The notes: generated from the sequence alone by a model not told the origin. DNA of 64,000 nt from Oryzisolibacter propanilivorax (GCF_900103645.1 NZ_FNHP01000002.1:186001-250000); one strand, 5' to 3'; positions 19,855 to 31,591 are shown, counted from the first letter of the stretch. Numbers and translations are program-made.

Positions 19855-20656
19855 CCCCCTCACCTGCCGCGGCACCGCGGCACTGTTGACCGGCCTGCTG
19901 ATGGCGGCCGCGGCGCAGGTCCATGCCCAGGCACCGGCAACACCGCCGCCCGGCTCGCCGGCCATCGCCCTGCCGGGCCAGCCCACGCCACCACCCGAGG
20001 CAGCGCCGCAAGCCAGTGCCGAGGCCGGCCGGCAGATCGCCGCCAAGGGCTCGGCACAGGGCGCGGCGGCGTGCATCAGCTGCCATGGCGAGCGCGGCGA
20101 GGGCGGGGCCAGCTTCCCGCGCCTGGCCGGCACCGGCGCCGCCTACCTGCGCGCGCAGCTGGACGCCTTTGCCGACGGCAGCCGCGCCAATCCCATCATG
20201 CAGCCCATCGCCAAGGCGCTGAACGCGCAGGAGCGAGCCTCGCTGGCGCTGTATTACAGCCGCCTGCCGGCCCCGGCGGCGGTGCAGCCGGCGCGCGCCG
20301 ACGCCAGCCCGGATGACACCGGCGCCTGGCTGGCCGCGCGCGGGCGCTGGAGCGACGGGCTGCCGGCTTGCGCGCAGTGCCATGGTCCGGGTGGGCAGGG
20401 CGTGGGCGAGCACTTTCCGCCGCTGGCCGGCCAGCCGGCGGCCTACATCGTCGAGCAGCTCAAGGCCTGGCGCGGCAATGCGCGCCCGCCCGGCCCGCTG
20501 AAGCTGATGGTGGCGGTGGCCGCCAAGCTGAGCGACGCCGACATCGCCGCCGTCGCCAACCACTACGCCGGCCTGGGGCAGCAAAGCAGCAGCGTGCCCG
20601 CGGTCGCCGCGCCGGCCGTGCCGGCTGCCACGGCACACAACGGGGGCAAGCCATGA
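19841..20656 (+). CDS. tsdB: Di-haem cytochrome c, TsdB-like electron acceptor
   Basis: This 271-residue periplasmic protein has a signal peptide (to about residue 29) and two class I cytochrome c domains, with haem motifs ACISCH and ACAQCH, each followed by a G-x-G pattern, resembling cytochrome c4. It overlaps the DsrE gene at its start and its stop overlaps the tsdA start (ATGA). In known tsdBA pairs TsdB takes electrons from TsdA and passes them to the terminal oxidase. A disordered Ala/Pro tail ends the protein. Confidence 0.78.
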   Translation: MSVLDPLTCRGTAALLTGLLMAAAAQVHAQAPATPPPGSPAIALPGQPTPPPEAAPQASAEAGRQIAAKGSAQGAAACISCHGERGEGGASFPRLAGTGAAYLRAQLDAFADGSRANPIMQPIAKALNAQERASLALYYSRLPAPAAVQPARADASPDDTGAWLAARGRWSDGLPACAQCHGPGGQGVGEHFPPLAGQPAAYIVEQLKAWRGNARPPGPLKLMVAVAAKLSDADIAAVANHYAGLGQQSSSVPAVAAPAVPAATAHNGGKP

Positions 20657-21759
20657 CCGACCACCGCGTTCCACGCATCCGCGGGCTGGCGCTGTTCGCC
20701 GCCATCATCGTCGCCATCGTGCTGGGTGTGGTCATCGCCAGCAACCTTTGGTTCAAGCGCGAGCTGGACAAGCCCTGGCCGCAGGACACCCCTGCCGCCG
20801 CCGCGCCGGCCGCCCCTGCGGCCAGCAGTGCACCCGCCAACGCCGCCGCGCCTGCCCGCACGGACACCGAGGATGCCCAGCCCGCACCACCGCTACCCGC
20901 GTCCGTTGCCTCGGCCACCGCCCGGGTGGTGCAGCGCACCGCCTTCGCGCCGCCGCCCGAGGCCGAGCTGCCGAATGACGACTTCGGCAAGATGGTGCGC
21001 CTGGGCGAGCGCATCTTCATGCAGACCGGCACCTATGCGCGCGCCTACGTCGGCAACCAGCTGAACTGCGTGAATTGCCACCTGGACGCCGGCCGCCAGG
21101 CCGATTCAGCCCCGCTGTGGGCGGCCTTCGTGCACTACCCGGCCTACCGCAAGAAGACCGGTGAGGTGGACACGCTGGCCTCGCGCCTGCAGGGCTGCTT
21201 TCAGTACAGCATGAACGGCAAGGCGCCGCCAGCCGACAGCGAGGTCATCACCGCGCTGCAGACCTATGCCTTCTGGCTGGCCAAGGGCGCACCGGTAGGC
21301 ACGCCCATGCCCGGCAGCGGCTATCCGAAACTGAAGAAACCCCCGCAGGCGCCCGACTACGCGCGCGGCGAGCAGGTCTATGCGCAGAACTGCGCGCTGT
21401 GCCACGGCGCGGATGGCCAGGGCCAGCGCGTGGGCGACACGCAGGTCTTCCCACCGCTGTGGGGTCCGCAGTCGTTCAACTGGGGCGCCGGCATGCACCA
21501 GCTGGGCAATGCCTCGGCCTTCATCCACGCCAACATGCCGCTGGGCCGCGGTGGCTCGCTGACCGAGCAGCAGGCCTGGGACGTGGCCGCGTTCATGAAC
21601 AGCCACGAGCGCCCGCAGGACCCGCGCTTCACCGGCTCGGTGGCCGAGACGCGCAAGAAATACCACGACAGCGACGACTCGCTGTACGGCACCACCGTGA
21701 ACGGCCACCTGCTGGGCAGCGGGGGCACCGGCGGCGGCCGCAAGAACGGCGGCGCCTGA
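20653..21759 (+). CDS. tsdA: Thiosulfate dehydrogenase TsdA (tetrathionate-forming)
   Basis: This 368-residue di-haem cytochrome has an N-terminal membrane anchor (about 11-32) and a disordered Ala/Pro linker. Haem 1 is CVNCHLDAGR; 39 residues after its His a conserved Cys occurs in RLQGCFQYSMNG, the expected unusual Cys axial ligand of TsdA. Haem 2 is CALCHGADGQG with a Met in NMPLG as likely ligand. YAFWLAKGAPVG, FPPLWG, NWGAGMH and AAFMNSHERPQDPRF closely follow TsdA. The enzyme couples two thiosulfates to tetrathionate in the periplasm. Translationally coupled to tsdB. Confidence 0.88.
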   Translation: MTDHRVPRIRGLALFAAIIVAIVLGVVIASNLWFKRELDKPWPQDTPAAAAPAAPAASSAPANAAAPARTDTEDAQPAPPLPASVASATARVVQRTAFAPPPEAELPNDDFGKMVRLGERIFMQTGTYARAYVGNQLNCVNCHLDAGRQADSAPLWAAFVHYPAYRKKTGEVDTLASRLQGCFQYSMNGKAPPADSEVITALQTYAFWLAKGAPVGTPMPGSGYPKLKKPPQAPDYARGEQVYAQNCALCHGADGQGQRVGDTQVFPPLWGPQSFNWGAGMHQLGNASAFIHANMPLGRGGSLTEQQAWDVAAFMNSHERPQDPRFTGSVAETRKKYHDSDDSLYGTTVNGHLLGSGGTGGGRKNGGA

Positions 21760-21772
21760 TGCCGGCGCGGCG

Positions 21773-23038
21773 TCAGGCGGCTGCCAGCGCCTGGCGCCGG
21801 CGCGCCGCCACGCCGATGCCGACGAAGCCGGCCGAGACCACGCTGAGCACCAGCGCCCCCGCCGAACCGAAGAAGATGCCGCGGTTCAGCCCGGCGTCCA
21901 GCATCGCGCCGAACACCGGCGCCGCCAGGCTGAAGCCCAGGTCCAGCCCCGAATACACCGTGCCATAGACCCGGCCGGTGGCGCCCGGCGGCGCGGCGCG
22001 CTTGATCAGCATGTCGCGCGACGGCCCGGCGATGCCCACCCCGGCGCCCGACACCGCCACCACCACCAGCGCCCACGTCCCCGGCAGCAGCCCGGCGCCC
22101 ACCAGCGCCAGCAGCGCGGCGGCGGCCAGCAGGCAGATGCTGATGGTCTTCTCCAGCCGCTGCACCCGGCTGGCCAGGAAGCCGCCCAGCACCATGCCGG
22201 CGGCGCTGCACAGCATGTAGCCGGTGACCACCAGCGCCGTAGCGGTCAGCGGAAGGCCGTACAGGTTCTGCAGCGCCGGGCTGGCGAAGCTCTGGATAGC
22301 CGACAGCGAGCAGGTGCTCCAGAAAAAGAACGAAAAGCACAGCCATACCGCCGGCAGGCGCAGGAAGGCCAGCGGGTGCTCGGCCTGGAAAGCGGCCGCC
22401 GCCGCGGCGCTGGCGGGGCTGTGCGCGGCCAGTGGCTGGCGGTCGTCCAGCGCGTCGCGCTGCCACACCATGACGGCCAGCACCGCGAACGCCAGCAGCG
22501 CCCCGCACAGGCAGGCCACGCGCCACGAACCGGCGGCGCTGGCGATGCCGGCCATGAACACCGGCGCCGCGCCCCAGCCCAGGTTGCCCGAGATGCCGTG
22601 CACCGCGAAGCCGTGGCCCAGCCGCTCGGACGATACGCGCTTGTTCAGGATGGTGAAGTCCACCGGATGGAACGGCGCGTTGCCCACGCCGGCCAGCGCC
22701 GCCGCCGCCACCAGCCCGGCGTAGCCCGAGGCGCTGGCCGCCAGCAGCCCGGCGCAGCCGAAGCAGGCCAGCGCGAAGAACAGGATCGGCCGCGCGCCCA
22801 CGCGGTCAACCACGAAGCCCGACAGCGCCTGGCCCACGCCCGAGACCACGAAGAACACCGACAGCAGCAGCCCCAGCTCGGAGTACGTGAAACCGAAGTC
22901 CGCGATCAGGAACGGAAACAGCGGCGGCAGCAGCATGTGGAAGAAGTGCGACGAGCCGTGCGCCAGGCCGATCAGGCCGATGGTGCGGGCGTCCTGGCGC
23001 AGCGGGGCGCCGGGCGGGGAAGTGAGGGAAGCGGACAT
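21773..23038 (-). CDS. MFS transporter
   Basis: This 421-residue inner-membrane protein has twelve hydrophobic helices and the MFS motif A region GFVVDRVGARPILF between helices 2 and 3. The N-terminal LAHGSSHFFHMLLPPLFP resembles fosmidomycin-resistance type MFS proteins, and GNAPFHPVDFTIL in helix 4 is also seen in that subgroup. The substrate is unknown. It is divergent from an AraC-type regulator over a 64-nt gap, which suggests regulation by it. Confidence 0.85.
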   Translation of the reverse strand: MSASLTSPPGAPLRQDARTIGLIGLAHGSSHFFHMLLPPLFPFLIADFGFTYSELGLLLSVFFVVSGVGQALSGFVVDRVGARPILFFALACFGCAGLLAASASGYAGLVAAAALAGVGNAPFHPVDFTILNKRVSSERLGHGFAVHGISGNLGWGAAPVFMAGIASAAGSWRVACLCGALLAFAVLAVMVWQRDALDDRQPLAAHSPASAAAAAAFQAEHPLAFLRLPAVWLCFSFFFWSTCSLSAIQSFASPALQNLYGLPLTATALVVTGYMLCSAAGMVLGGFLASRVQRLEKTISICLLAAAALLALVGAGLLPGTWALVVVAVSGAGVGIAGPSRDMLIKRAAPPGATGRVYGTVYSGLDLGFSLAAPVFGAMLDAGLNRGIFFGSAGALVLSVVSAGFVGIGVAARRRQALAAA

Positions 23039-23102
23039 GCGCCGATGGTAGGCAGCCGGCGTTCGGCGCGATTACGATAGCCGGCCAACTTCTGTCGCGA
23101 TC

Positions 23103-23993
23103 ATGCCAAGACCCTCCACCACGCCCACGCCGCCCGCCACCGCCCCGGCCACGCGCCCGGCGCGCGTGCTGTCGTACGTCGAATCGCTCACCCCGCACCT
23201 GTTCGTGCCGAACCGGGCCCGCCCTGTGCGCGCCAAGTTCCGCGCGCTGCGCGCCGACACCCAGGTGCGTCCGCACCAGCATCCCTGGGCGCAGGTGGCG
23301 GTGTCCACCACCGGCGTGCTGCGCCTGGCGGTGGCCGGCGGCAGCTTCATCGTGCCGCCGTCGCGCGCGCTGTGGATTCCGCCGGGCGTCGAGCACGCCG
23401 TGACCATGGTCGAGGACGCCGACCTGCGCACCCTGTACATCCACCAGCCGGCGGGGCTCTGCGGTCCCGGCGTGCCCGCCGCCCAGCAGGCGCCGTGGCA
23501 GCAGTGCCGGGTGCTGGAGGTTTCGCCGCTGCTGCGCGCCTTGGTGCGCGAGATGCCCACCGCGCCCGACGGCGCCCCGCTGGCGTCCGAGCTGGCGCGG
23601 CGCGAGCGCCACTTGAGCGCGCTGATCCTGGACGAGCTGCGCCACGCCGCCAGCGTGCGCCTGGGCGTGGACCTGCCGCGCGACAAGCGCCTGCGCCAGC
23701 TGTGCGAGGCGGTGCTGGCCGACCCGACGCGCCACGACACCCTGGCCGACTGGGCGCGCGGCACCGGCGCCAGCCCGCGCACCGTGGCGCGCCTGTTCCG
23801 CCAGGAGCTGGCCAGCAGCTTCACCCAGTGGCGCCAGCAGGTGCTGCTGGCGCAGGCAGCGGCGCTGGCGGCGCGGCGCCTGCCGATCAACCAGATCGCC
23901 GCCGAGCTGGGCTACGCCAGCCCCAGCGCCTTCAGCGCCATGGTGCGCCGCGCCGTGGGCATGGCGCCGGGCAAATTCCTGGGATTGGCATGA
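23103..23993 (+). CDS. AraC family regulator with N-terminal cupin domain
   Basis: This 296-residue protein has an N-terminal AraC-type cupin (HQHPWAQVAVSTTGVLRL, then PSRALWIPPGVEHAV, about residues 56-105) that would bind an effector. The C-terminal double helix-turn-helix (about 205-296) includes ARGTGASPRTVARLFRQEL and the second-HTH signature INQIAAELGYASPSAFSAMVRR. It is divergent from the MFS gene and probably controls it. The gene's stop codon abuts a dispersed repeat. Confidence 0.9.
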   Translation: MPRPSTTPTPPATAPATRPARVLSYVESLTPHLFVPNRARPVRAKFRALRADTQVRPHQHPWAQVAVSTTGVLRLAVAGGSFIVPPSRALWIPPGVEHAVTMVEDADLRTLYIHQPAGLCGPGVPAAQQAPWQQCRVLEVSPLLRALVREMPTAPDGAPLASELARRERHLSALILDELRHAASVRLGVDLPRDKRLRQLCEAVLADPTRHDTLADWARGTGASPRTVARLFRQELASSFTQWRQQVLLAQAAALAARRLPINQIAAELGYASPSAFSAMVRRAVGMAPGKFLGLA

Positions 23994-24051
23994 AAAAGGC
24001 CGCAAGCCCTTTGGATGTATGGGCTTGCAGCTATCAAATTCGATGATTCAC
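23993..24051 (-). repeat. Dispersed ATAGCT/GGCC repeat, copy 4
   Basis: On the minus strand it reads cgaatttgatagctgcaagc, then aaagggcttgcggccttttt. The gcaagccc...gggcttgc arms are perfect (8 bp). It separates two converging genes and may act as a bidirectional terminator. Confidence 0.8.
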
Positions 24052-24076
24052 TGGCGCATGGCAAGCACGACGGGCG

Positions 24077-26368
24077 TCAGAAATCCAGCACCACCGACAC
24101 ATGCCCGCTGCGCCCCGGCTGCGTCCAGGCGTCGTTGGTGCCCGACTGCGCCGGCAGGCCATAGACGTCGCTCCACAGCCAGTACCTGCGGTTGGTCAGG
24201 TTGTGCAGCGCCAGGTTCACCCGCACGTCCGGGCGCGGGCGCCACTGCACCGAGGCGTCCAGCACCGTCGCTGACGGAATGGTGAACTGCGTGTTCGGCG
24301 CCTTCACCGCGCTGGCGCTGTCGATGTCGGCGGCGCGCTTGGCGGCGTGGTGGCGCGCGTCCAGCGCCCAGCCCCAGGTGGCGTGCTCGTGGCGCAGGCC
24401 CAGCGCCAGCTGCGCCGGATCGACCGAGTTCAGCGGCTGGCCGGTGGCCTGGTTGCGCCCGCGCGCCTGGCCATAGGCGAAGCTGGTGGCCAGGCGTCCG
24501 CCGGCCACCAGGCCCCAGTCGTAGCTGCCCTTGACCTCGAAGCCGGAGATGCGCGCCCGCTCCAGGTTGATGGCCTGGAACACGCGCGGATCGGCGGCCG
24601 TGCCGCTGCCCCCGATCAGCGCCGCGTCCTGGATCAGGTCGCGGTAGCGGTTGTGGAACACCGAGGCGTCCAGCCGCAGCCGCTGCAGCCGCCCGCGCAC
24701 GCCGAACTCGGCGCCCCGGCTCTTTTCCGGGCGCAGGCCGGCGTTGGGCAGGATCACGACCTGCTCGGCCAGGTTCTCGAAGTAGCCGTTGACCTGGCCC
24801 GCCTCGGGCGCGCGAAAGCCGCTGGCGTACTGGCCGAACAGGCTCCACTGCGGCGTCGCGCGCCACAGCGCGCCGAACTTGGGCGACAGCGCCGAGCCCG
24901 ACAGCGACTGCCCGGGCTGCCTGGCCGGCGGGTGAAACAGGGCCTGGCTGGTCACGTCCAGCGCGAAATGGTCGAAGCGCAGTCCGGGCGTGAAGCTCCA
25001 GTCGCCGACGATGGCCTCGTCCTGCGCGAACAGCGCGCTGGCCGTCTCGCGCGTGTCCGGGAAGCGCTTGAGCGGAAAGACCTCGGGCGGCGCCGGGTTC
25101 AGCCCGTCGTACAGGTTGCCGATGCGGCTGCTGACGTGGTCCACGCCGTAGGTCAGCTGGTGCGCCCAGCCGCCGGCGCGCAGCAGCCGGCCGGCCTGCA
25201 GCGCGGCCTGCCAGGTCGTCTCCTGGTAGCGGTTGTCGCGGATGCGCGGCGGCAGCGCCTGGCGCAGGTTGGTGCCAATCTGGCGCGAGTCGGACTGCTG
25301 CCAGGCCAGCGTGGCCTGCAGCCGGTCGGCCCAGGCGGTGCCCAACTCGAAGCGCCCGCTCCAGGCCAGGCGGTCGCGCTGCATGCTGCGCTCGGACGCC
25401 TCGCCGACCACGGCGGCGGCGACCTGCGCCGGCGTGCCGGCCAGCGGCAGCGGCGCGCGGCTGGACAGCAGCTCGATGTCCTGGCGGCGTTCGATGTGCT
25501 CCAGCGTGAACACATGGCGCTGGCCGGCGCCGGGCGTCAGCACCACCTTGCCGAGCACGGCGCGGTCGTCGTCGGTCTGCGGGTTCGGGCGGGTGCGTCG
25601 GCTGTCGGGCGTGCCCACGCTGCCGCGGTTGTCCAGCGCGTGCGCGCGCCGGGCACTGGCCGTGAGCAGCCACTGCACGCCCTCGCCGGCCTGCGCCGCC
25701 ACCGTGCCGGCGGCCATGCGGCCGTGGTCGTCGCCGCTCCAGCCGGCGGCCAAGCGCCCGCCCACCGCCTTGGCCGGCTGGCCGTCCGTGCCGCCGAGGA
25801 AGTCCGCCGGCTCGGGCGTGATGAACTGCACCAGGCCGGCCATGCCGTCCGAGCCGTACAGCGCCGAGGCCGGGCCGCGCACCACCTCGATGCGCTTGAC
25901 CAGTTCCAGCGACAGGTATTCGCGGTCGAACACCGTGGTGCGGAACGCGTAGCTGCGCGGCAGGCGCACGCCGTCGACCAGCAGCAGCACCCGGTTGCCG
26001 CCCAGGCCGCGGATGTTGATGCCGGCATTGCCGTCGCGCCCGGTGGCCGAGCTGACGCCGGTGACGGAAAAGCGCGACGGCAGCAGCCGCACCGAGGTGT
26101 TGGGCAGCTCCTGCAGCGCCTCGCGCACGCTGCGCACCTGGCCGTCGGACAGCGCGCGCGCGTCGATCACGTCGTAGGACAGCGGCAGCTCGTCGCCCGA
26201 CTGCTCGTGGCGCGAGCCGCTGACCACCACCTCGGGCAGCTGCGCCGTGGCCACAGGTGCCGGGGCCGGCTGGGCCAGCGCCGCCCCGTGCAGGCAGGCC
26301 AGGGCCACGCCCCAGGCCAGCCGCGCGGGCCGGGTGTTGCAGGAGGGGATAGGGCTCGCCTGTCGCAT
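24077..26368 (-). CDS. TonB-dependent outer-membrane receptor (haemoglobin/haem receptor-like)
   Basis: This 763-residue receptor has a signal peptide (ending about AALAQPA) and a TonB box-like LPEVVVSGSR. The plug domain contains GINIRGLGGNRVLLLVDGVR and ELVKRIEVVRGPASALYGSDG, and a barrel ends in a terminal Phe (VSVVLDF). The FRAP box of haem receptors is present (SGFRAPE), but the companion NPNL motif is degenerate and no histidine lies between them, so a haem substrate is uncertain. Start chosen at MRQASP. Divergent from nirS. Confidence 0.8.
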   Translation of the reverse strand: MRQASPIPSCNTRPARLAWGVALACLHGAALAQPAPAPVATAQLPEVVVSGSRHEQSGDELPLSYDVIDARALSDGQVRSVREALQELPNTSVRLLPSRFSVTGVSSATGRDGNAGINIRGLGGNRVLLLVDGVRLPRSYAFRTTVFDREYLSLELVKRIEVVRGPASALYGSDGMAGLVQFITPEPADFLGGTDGQPAKAVGGRLAAGWSGDDHGRMAAGTVAAQAGEGVQWLLTASARRAHALDNRGSVGTPDSRRTRPNPQTDDDRAVLGKVVLTPGAGQRHVFTLEHIERRQDIELLSSRAPLPLAGTPAQVAAAVVGEASERSMQRDRLAWSGRFELGTAWADRLQATLAWQQSDSRQIGTNLRQALPPRIRDNRYQETTWQAALQAGRLLRAGGWAHQLTYGVDHVSSRIGNLYDGLNPAPPEVFPLKRFPDTRETASALFAQDEAIVGDWSFTPGLRFDHFALDVTSQALFHPPARQPGQSLSGSALSPKFGALWRATPQWSLFGQYASGFRAPEAGQVNGYFENLAEQVVILPNAGLRPEKSRGAEFGVRGRLQRLRLDASVFHNRYRDLIQDAALIGGSGTAADPRVFQAINLERARISGFEVKGSYDWGLVAGGRLATSFAYGQARGRNQATGQPLNSVDPAQLALGLRHEHATWGWALDARHHAAKRAADIDSASAVKAPNTQFTIPSATVLDASVQWRPRPDVRVNLALHNLTNRRYWLWSDVYGLPAQSGTNDAWTQPGRSGHVSVVLDF

Positions 26369-26474
26369 GGAACAGCACTCCGTTCGGGAAAACCAGATGG
26401 CGCGGCCATTATTGGCCCCTTGACATCCGTCATGGAATGGTGTGCGTTGCAAAAAATGCATATCGCATGGGCCT

Positions 26475-28347
<1,873 letters not shown>

Positions 28348-28393
28348 CGGCCCGCGGCGGGCGCCACCCGGCGCCCGCCCAGGCCCCCAGCCA

Positions 28394-28424
28394 GCCGCCG
28401 GCGCCACCGCGCCGGCGGCTTTTT
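28394..28424 (+). terminator. Intrinsic terminator of nirS
   Basis: Perfect 11-bp arms gccgccggcgc...gcgccggcggc with a cacc loop are followed by ttttt. It ends the nirS transcript, showing that nirS is monocistronic. Confidence 0.92.
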
Positions 28425-28480
28425 GCTATTCAAAGCATAGCTGCAGGCCCTTGTTTCATGGGGGACAGAGGCCTAAAACA
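28421..28480 (+). repeat. Dispersed ATAGCT/GGCC repeat, copy 5
   Basis: Reads caaagcatagctgcaggccc, then a diverged ...ggggacagaggcc. It begins at the T run of the nirS terminator and fills the gap to the converging DMT gene. Confidence 0.7.
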
Positions 28481-28481
28481 C

Positions 28482-29381
28482 TCAAATCCCGGCTTTCACG
28501 GCCGGCGCCGGTGACGGCCACAGCACCGAGGCGATGGCCACCACCATCAGCAGCACCGCCGTCCAGTCCTGCCAGCGCAGCACCTCGCCCAGCCACAGCG
28601 CGCCGCTGAACACGCCGATCACCGGGATCAGCATGACGCTGAGCGTCGAGGCCACCGGCGGCAGCGTGCGCGCCAGGAAGAACCAGGCCACCTGCGCGAA
28701 GGCCAGCGCCAGCACGCCGTTGTAGACCACCGCGCCCCAGGCGGCGGCGCCCGGCGCGTGCCAGCGCTGGTGCTCGAACGCCAGCGCCAGCACGGTGAGC
28801 ACCGCGCAGGTCAGCGCCACCATCCAGAACGACAGCGTCAGCAGCGGCACCGGCACCTGCAGCCGGCGCAGCAGCTGCGTGCCCAGCGCCCACGAGGCGG
28901 CCGACACCAGCATCAGCCCCACGCCCCAGCCGCTGGCACCCAGGGCGCCCATCTCGTTCCACAGCAGCAGCAGCACGCCCACGGCGGCGGCCAGCACCCC
29001 CAGCCAGCCGCGCCCAGCCAGCCGGTCGCCAAAGAACACGCTGCCGATCACCGCCGAGAAGATCGGCATGGTGTAGCCCAGGATGGCCGCCCGGCCGCTG
29101 GACAGCAGCGGGATCGCCAGGATCATCAGCGCGTGCCAGACGACCATGTTCACCAGCGTCAGCAGCAGCAGGCGCGGCCACCAGGCGCGCGGGATGGCGA
29201 ACGGCTCGCCGCGCTGCAGCAGGATCAGCGCCAGGAACGGCAGTCCCACCCAGAACGACAGCATGCGGAAGGTGAGCGGCGCGATGTCGGCCACGCCCAG
29301 CTTCATCATCGGCCAGTTCAGCCCCCAGATCAGGGTGAGCAGAGGCAGGACGACGAGCTGGCGAGAGGTCAGTTGGGGCAT
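28482..29381 (-). CDS. EamA/DMT family permease
   Basis: This 299-residue protein has ten predicted transmembrane helices in two EamA repeats, starting [18 protein letters not shown] and with the second-repeat motif [19 protein letters not shown]. The substrate is unknown; amino acids and metabolites are typical for the family. It converges on nirS and diverges from pyrF over 57 nt. Unlike the DMT gene at 7628, it has no repeat at its start. Confidence 0.85.
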   Translation of the reverse strand: MPQLTSRQLVVLPLLTLIWGLNWPMMKLGVADIAPLTFRMLSFWVGLPFLALILLQRGEPFAIPRAWWPRLLLLTLVNMVVWHALMILAIPLLSSGRAAILGYTMPIFSAVIGSVFFGDRLAGRGWLGVLAAAVGVLLLLWNEMGALGASGWGVGLMLVSAASWALGTQLLRRLQVPVPLLTLSFWMVALTCAVLTVLALAFEHQRWHAPGAAAWGAVVYNGVLALAFAQVAWFFLARTLPPVASTLSVMLIPVIGVFSGALWLGEVLRWQDWTAVLLMVVAIASVLWPSPAPAVKAGI

Positions 29382-29438
29382 GCGCCGATTGTGCGGCGCG
29401 CGCGGCGCGGGCGCAGGCGGTGCCTAAAATCGCGCCCC

Positions 29439-30263
29439 ATGAATTTCCTCGACATGCTGCAGGGCGCGACGGCGCGCAACGGCTCGCTCCTGTGCGTGGG
29501 GCTGGACCCCGAGCCCCAGCGCTTTCCCGGCGCGCTGCAGGGCGACGCCCGGCGCATCTACGACTTCTGCGCCGCCATCGTCGACGCCACCTGCGACCTG
29601 GTGTGTGCCTTCAAGCCGCAGATCGCCTACTTCGCCGCGCACGGGGCCGAGGACCAGCTGGAGCGCCTGATGCAGCACATGCGCGCCAACGCCCCGCACG
29701 TGCCGGTGATCCTGGACGCCAAGCGTGGCGACATCGGCGCCACCGCCGAGCAATACGCGCGCGAGGCCTTCGAGCGCTACGGCGCCGACGCGGTGACGCT
29801 GTCGCCCTTCATGGGCTTCGACTCGATCGAGCCCTACCTGCGCTACCACGGCAAGGGCGCCTTCCTGCTGTGCCGCACCTCCAACCCCGGCGGCGACGAC
29901 CTGCAGGCGCAGCGCCTGGCCAGCGTGGACGGCCAGCCGCTGTTGTACGAGCACATCGCCGCCCAGGCACAAGGCCCGTGGAACCGCAACGGCCAGCTGG
30001 GCCTGGTGGTGGGCGCCACCTACCCCGAGGAAATCGCCCGCGTGCGCGCGCTGGCGCCGACGCTGCCGCTGCTCATCCCCGGCGTGGGCGCGCAGGGCGG
30101 CGACGCCGCCGCCACGGTGCGCGCCGGGCTGACACAGGACGGCCCGATCGTCGTCAACTCCTCGCGTGCGGTGCTGTATGCCTCCGGCGAGGGCGACTGG
30201 AAGGACGCCGCCCGCACCGCCGCCTGGGCCACGCGCCAGGCGCTGGACGAAGCGCGCGGCTGA
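29439..30263 (+). CDS. pyrF: Orotidine 5'-phosphate decarboxylase (long form)
   Basis: This 274-residue TIM barrel catalyses the last step of UMP synthesis. The catalytic D-x-K-x2-D motif is [12 protein letters not shown] with Lys95 and Asp98; [11 protein letters not shown] and [11 protein letters not shown] (phosphate binding) are also present. The length is that of the mycobacterial/betaproteobacterial PyrF subtype, longer than E. coli PyrF. A LysR gene follows after 34 nt. Confidence 0.95.
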   Translation: MNFLDMLQGATARNGSLLCVGLDPEPQRFPGALQGDARRIYDFCAAIVDATCDLVCAFKPQIAYFAAHGAEDQLERLMQHMRANAPHVPVILDAKRGDIGATAEQYAREAFERYGADAVTLSPFMGFDSIEPYLRYHGKGAFLLCRTSNPGGDDLQAQRLASVDGQPLLYEHIAAQAQGPWNRNGQLGLVVGATYPEEIARVRALAPTLPLLIPGVGAQGGDAAATVRAGLTQDGPIVVNSSRAVLYASGEGDWKDAARTAAWATRQALDEARG

Positions 30264-30297
30264 CACCCGCAGCGCCAACGGCCCGCCGCGTCCCGCC

Positions 30298-31197
30298 ATG
30301 CAGCTCAAATGGCTGGACGACTTCATCGCCCTGGCGCGCGAGCGCAGCTTCACCCGCGCGGCCGAGCTGCGGCACGTGACCCACCCCGCCTTCGGCCGGC
30401 GCATCCGCGCGCTGGAGGCCTGGGCCGGCACGCCGCTGGTCGAGCCCGGCAGCGCCCCACTGCGCCTGACCGCGGCCGGCCAGGCCTTCCTGGAAACCGC
30501 CGAGCAGACCGCGCGCGAGTTGGCCGCGTCGCAGCACGAGCTGCGCGCCCTGGCCGGCCGCCACGCCCGCACCGTCACCCTGGCCACCGGCCGCACGCTG
30601 GCGCGCACCCTGGTCGCCGACTGGCTGCCGCGCCTGGCGCCGCTGCTGGGCGACGCCGGCACGCTGCGCATTCACACCGGCTCGCTGGCCGAGACCGTGC
30701 AATGGCTGCAGGACGGCGCAGCGGATTTCGCGCTGCTGTACCACCACCCGGCGCTGACCATCCCGCTGGACGCACGCCAGTTCAGCCACCGCACGCTGGC
30801 GCAGGATCGGCTGGTGCCAGTCTCGCGCGCCGATGCGAACGGGGCGCCGCTGCACGCCCTGCGCATGTGCGCCGCGCCGGTGCCGCACGTGGCCCATGCG
30901 CGCACGCTGGCGCTGGGGCGGCTGCTGGAAGACCACCTGACCCGCCACCCGGCCGCGCCGCCGCTGCGCCGGCTACTGGAATGCGATTCGCCGGATGCGA
31001 CGCATGAATATGTGCTGCGTGGGTTGGGGGTGGCGTGGCTACCGTGGTCGCTGGTGCAGGGGGATTGCCAGGGTGGGCGGCTGGCGCGAGCGGGGGATGC
31101 GGCGCTGGATGTGGTGTTTGATGTGCGGCTGTATCGACCGAAAAGGCGGTTGGGGCCGTTAGCTGAGATTCTATGGACGGCGATGACGAGTGACTAA
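30298..31197 (+). CDS. LysR family transcriptional regulator
   Basis: This 299-residue regulator has an N-terminal winged HTH (MQLKWLDDFIALARERSFTRAAELRHVTHPAFGRRIRALE) and a C-terminal effector-binding domain. The layout resembles HypT (YjiE), the hypochlorite-responsive LysR protein, but this is only a guess. No target gene is obvious: pyrF is upstream and an AT-rich island follows. The last ~200 nt change in base use from C-rich to G/T-rich third positions, unlike the rest of the gene. Confidence 0.88.
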   Translation: MQLKWLDDFIALARERSFTRAAELRHVTHPAFGRRIRALEAWAGTPLVEPGSAPLRLTAAGQAFLETAEQTARELAASQHELRALAGRHARTVTLATGRTLARTLVADWLPRLAPLLGDAGTLRIHTGSLAETVQWLQDGAADFALLYHHPALTIPLDARQFSHRTLAQDRLVPVSRADANGAPLHALRMCAAPVPHVAHARTLALGRLLEDHLTRHPAAPPLRRLLECDSPDATHEYVLRGLGVAWLPWSLVQGDCQGGRLARAGDAALDVVFDVRLYRPKRRLGPLAEILWTAMTSD

Positions 31198-31591
31198 ATG
31201 CTGTTTATGCCTGCAAAGAAATTTTTTATGTAAAGCATGTCATGCATGATAAATTAAATTGCCGGCATGGAAAAATCAAAGAATAATGATTTTCACGAAT
31301 AGACAACCCCCAAAAAATCCTATAGAAACGATTCAATTATTTTGATAGGAGCAACGGTAACCTAGACGTTTGAAAATTCGATGGCTTTGAAAGCGTTGAT
31401 TGATTTGACACTTTACTGCGATCGAAGTCACTGTCTTGACTACAATCATGATGCTTTGATTGATGTTCAGTAGAAATAAATCTCCATGAAATCCCAAGCC
31501 CTAAGCCACGAGAGATTCTTCAACGGGAAAGCGGAACCAATAATTGAAGAAATGAGCTAGAGGCCAATCAACAGGAGAGAGAAATATTCGA

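Noticed and set aside
24077-26368. Firm assignment of the TonB receptor as a haem receptor
   Set aside because: FRAP is present but NPNL is degenerate and the histidine between them is missing, so the substrate was left open.
26380-26460. Fur box in the TonB receptor/nirS gap
   Set aside because: The aaaaatgcatatcgcat stretch is only loosely similar to the Fur consensus, too weak to annotate.
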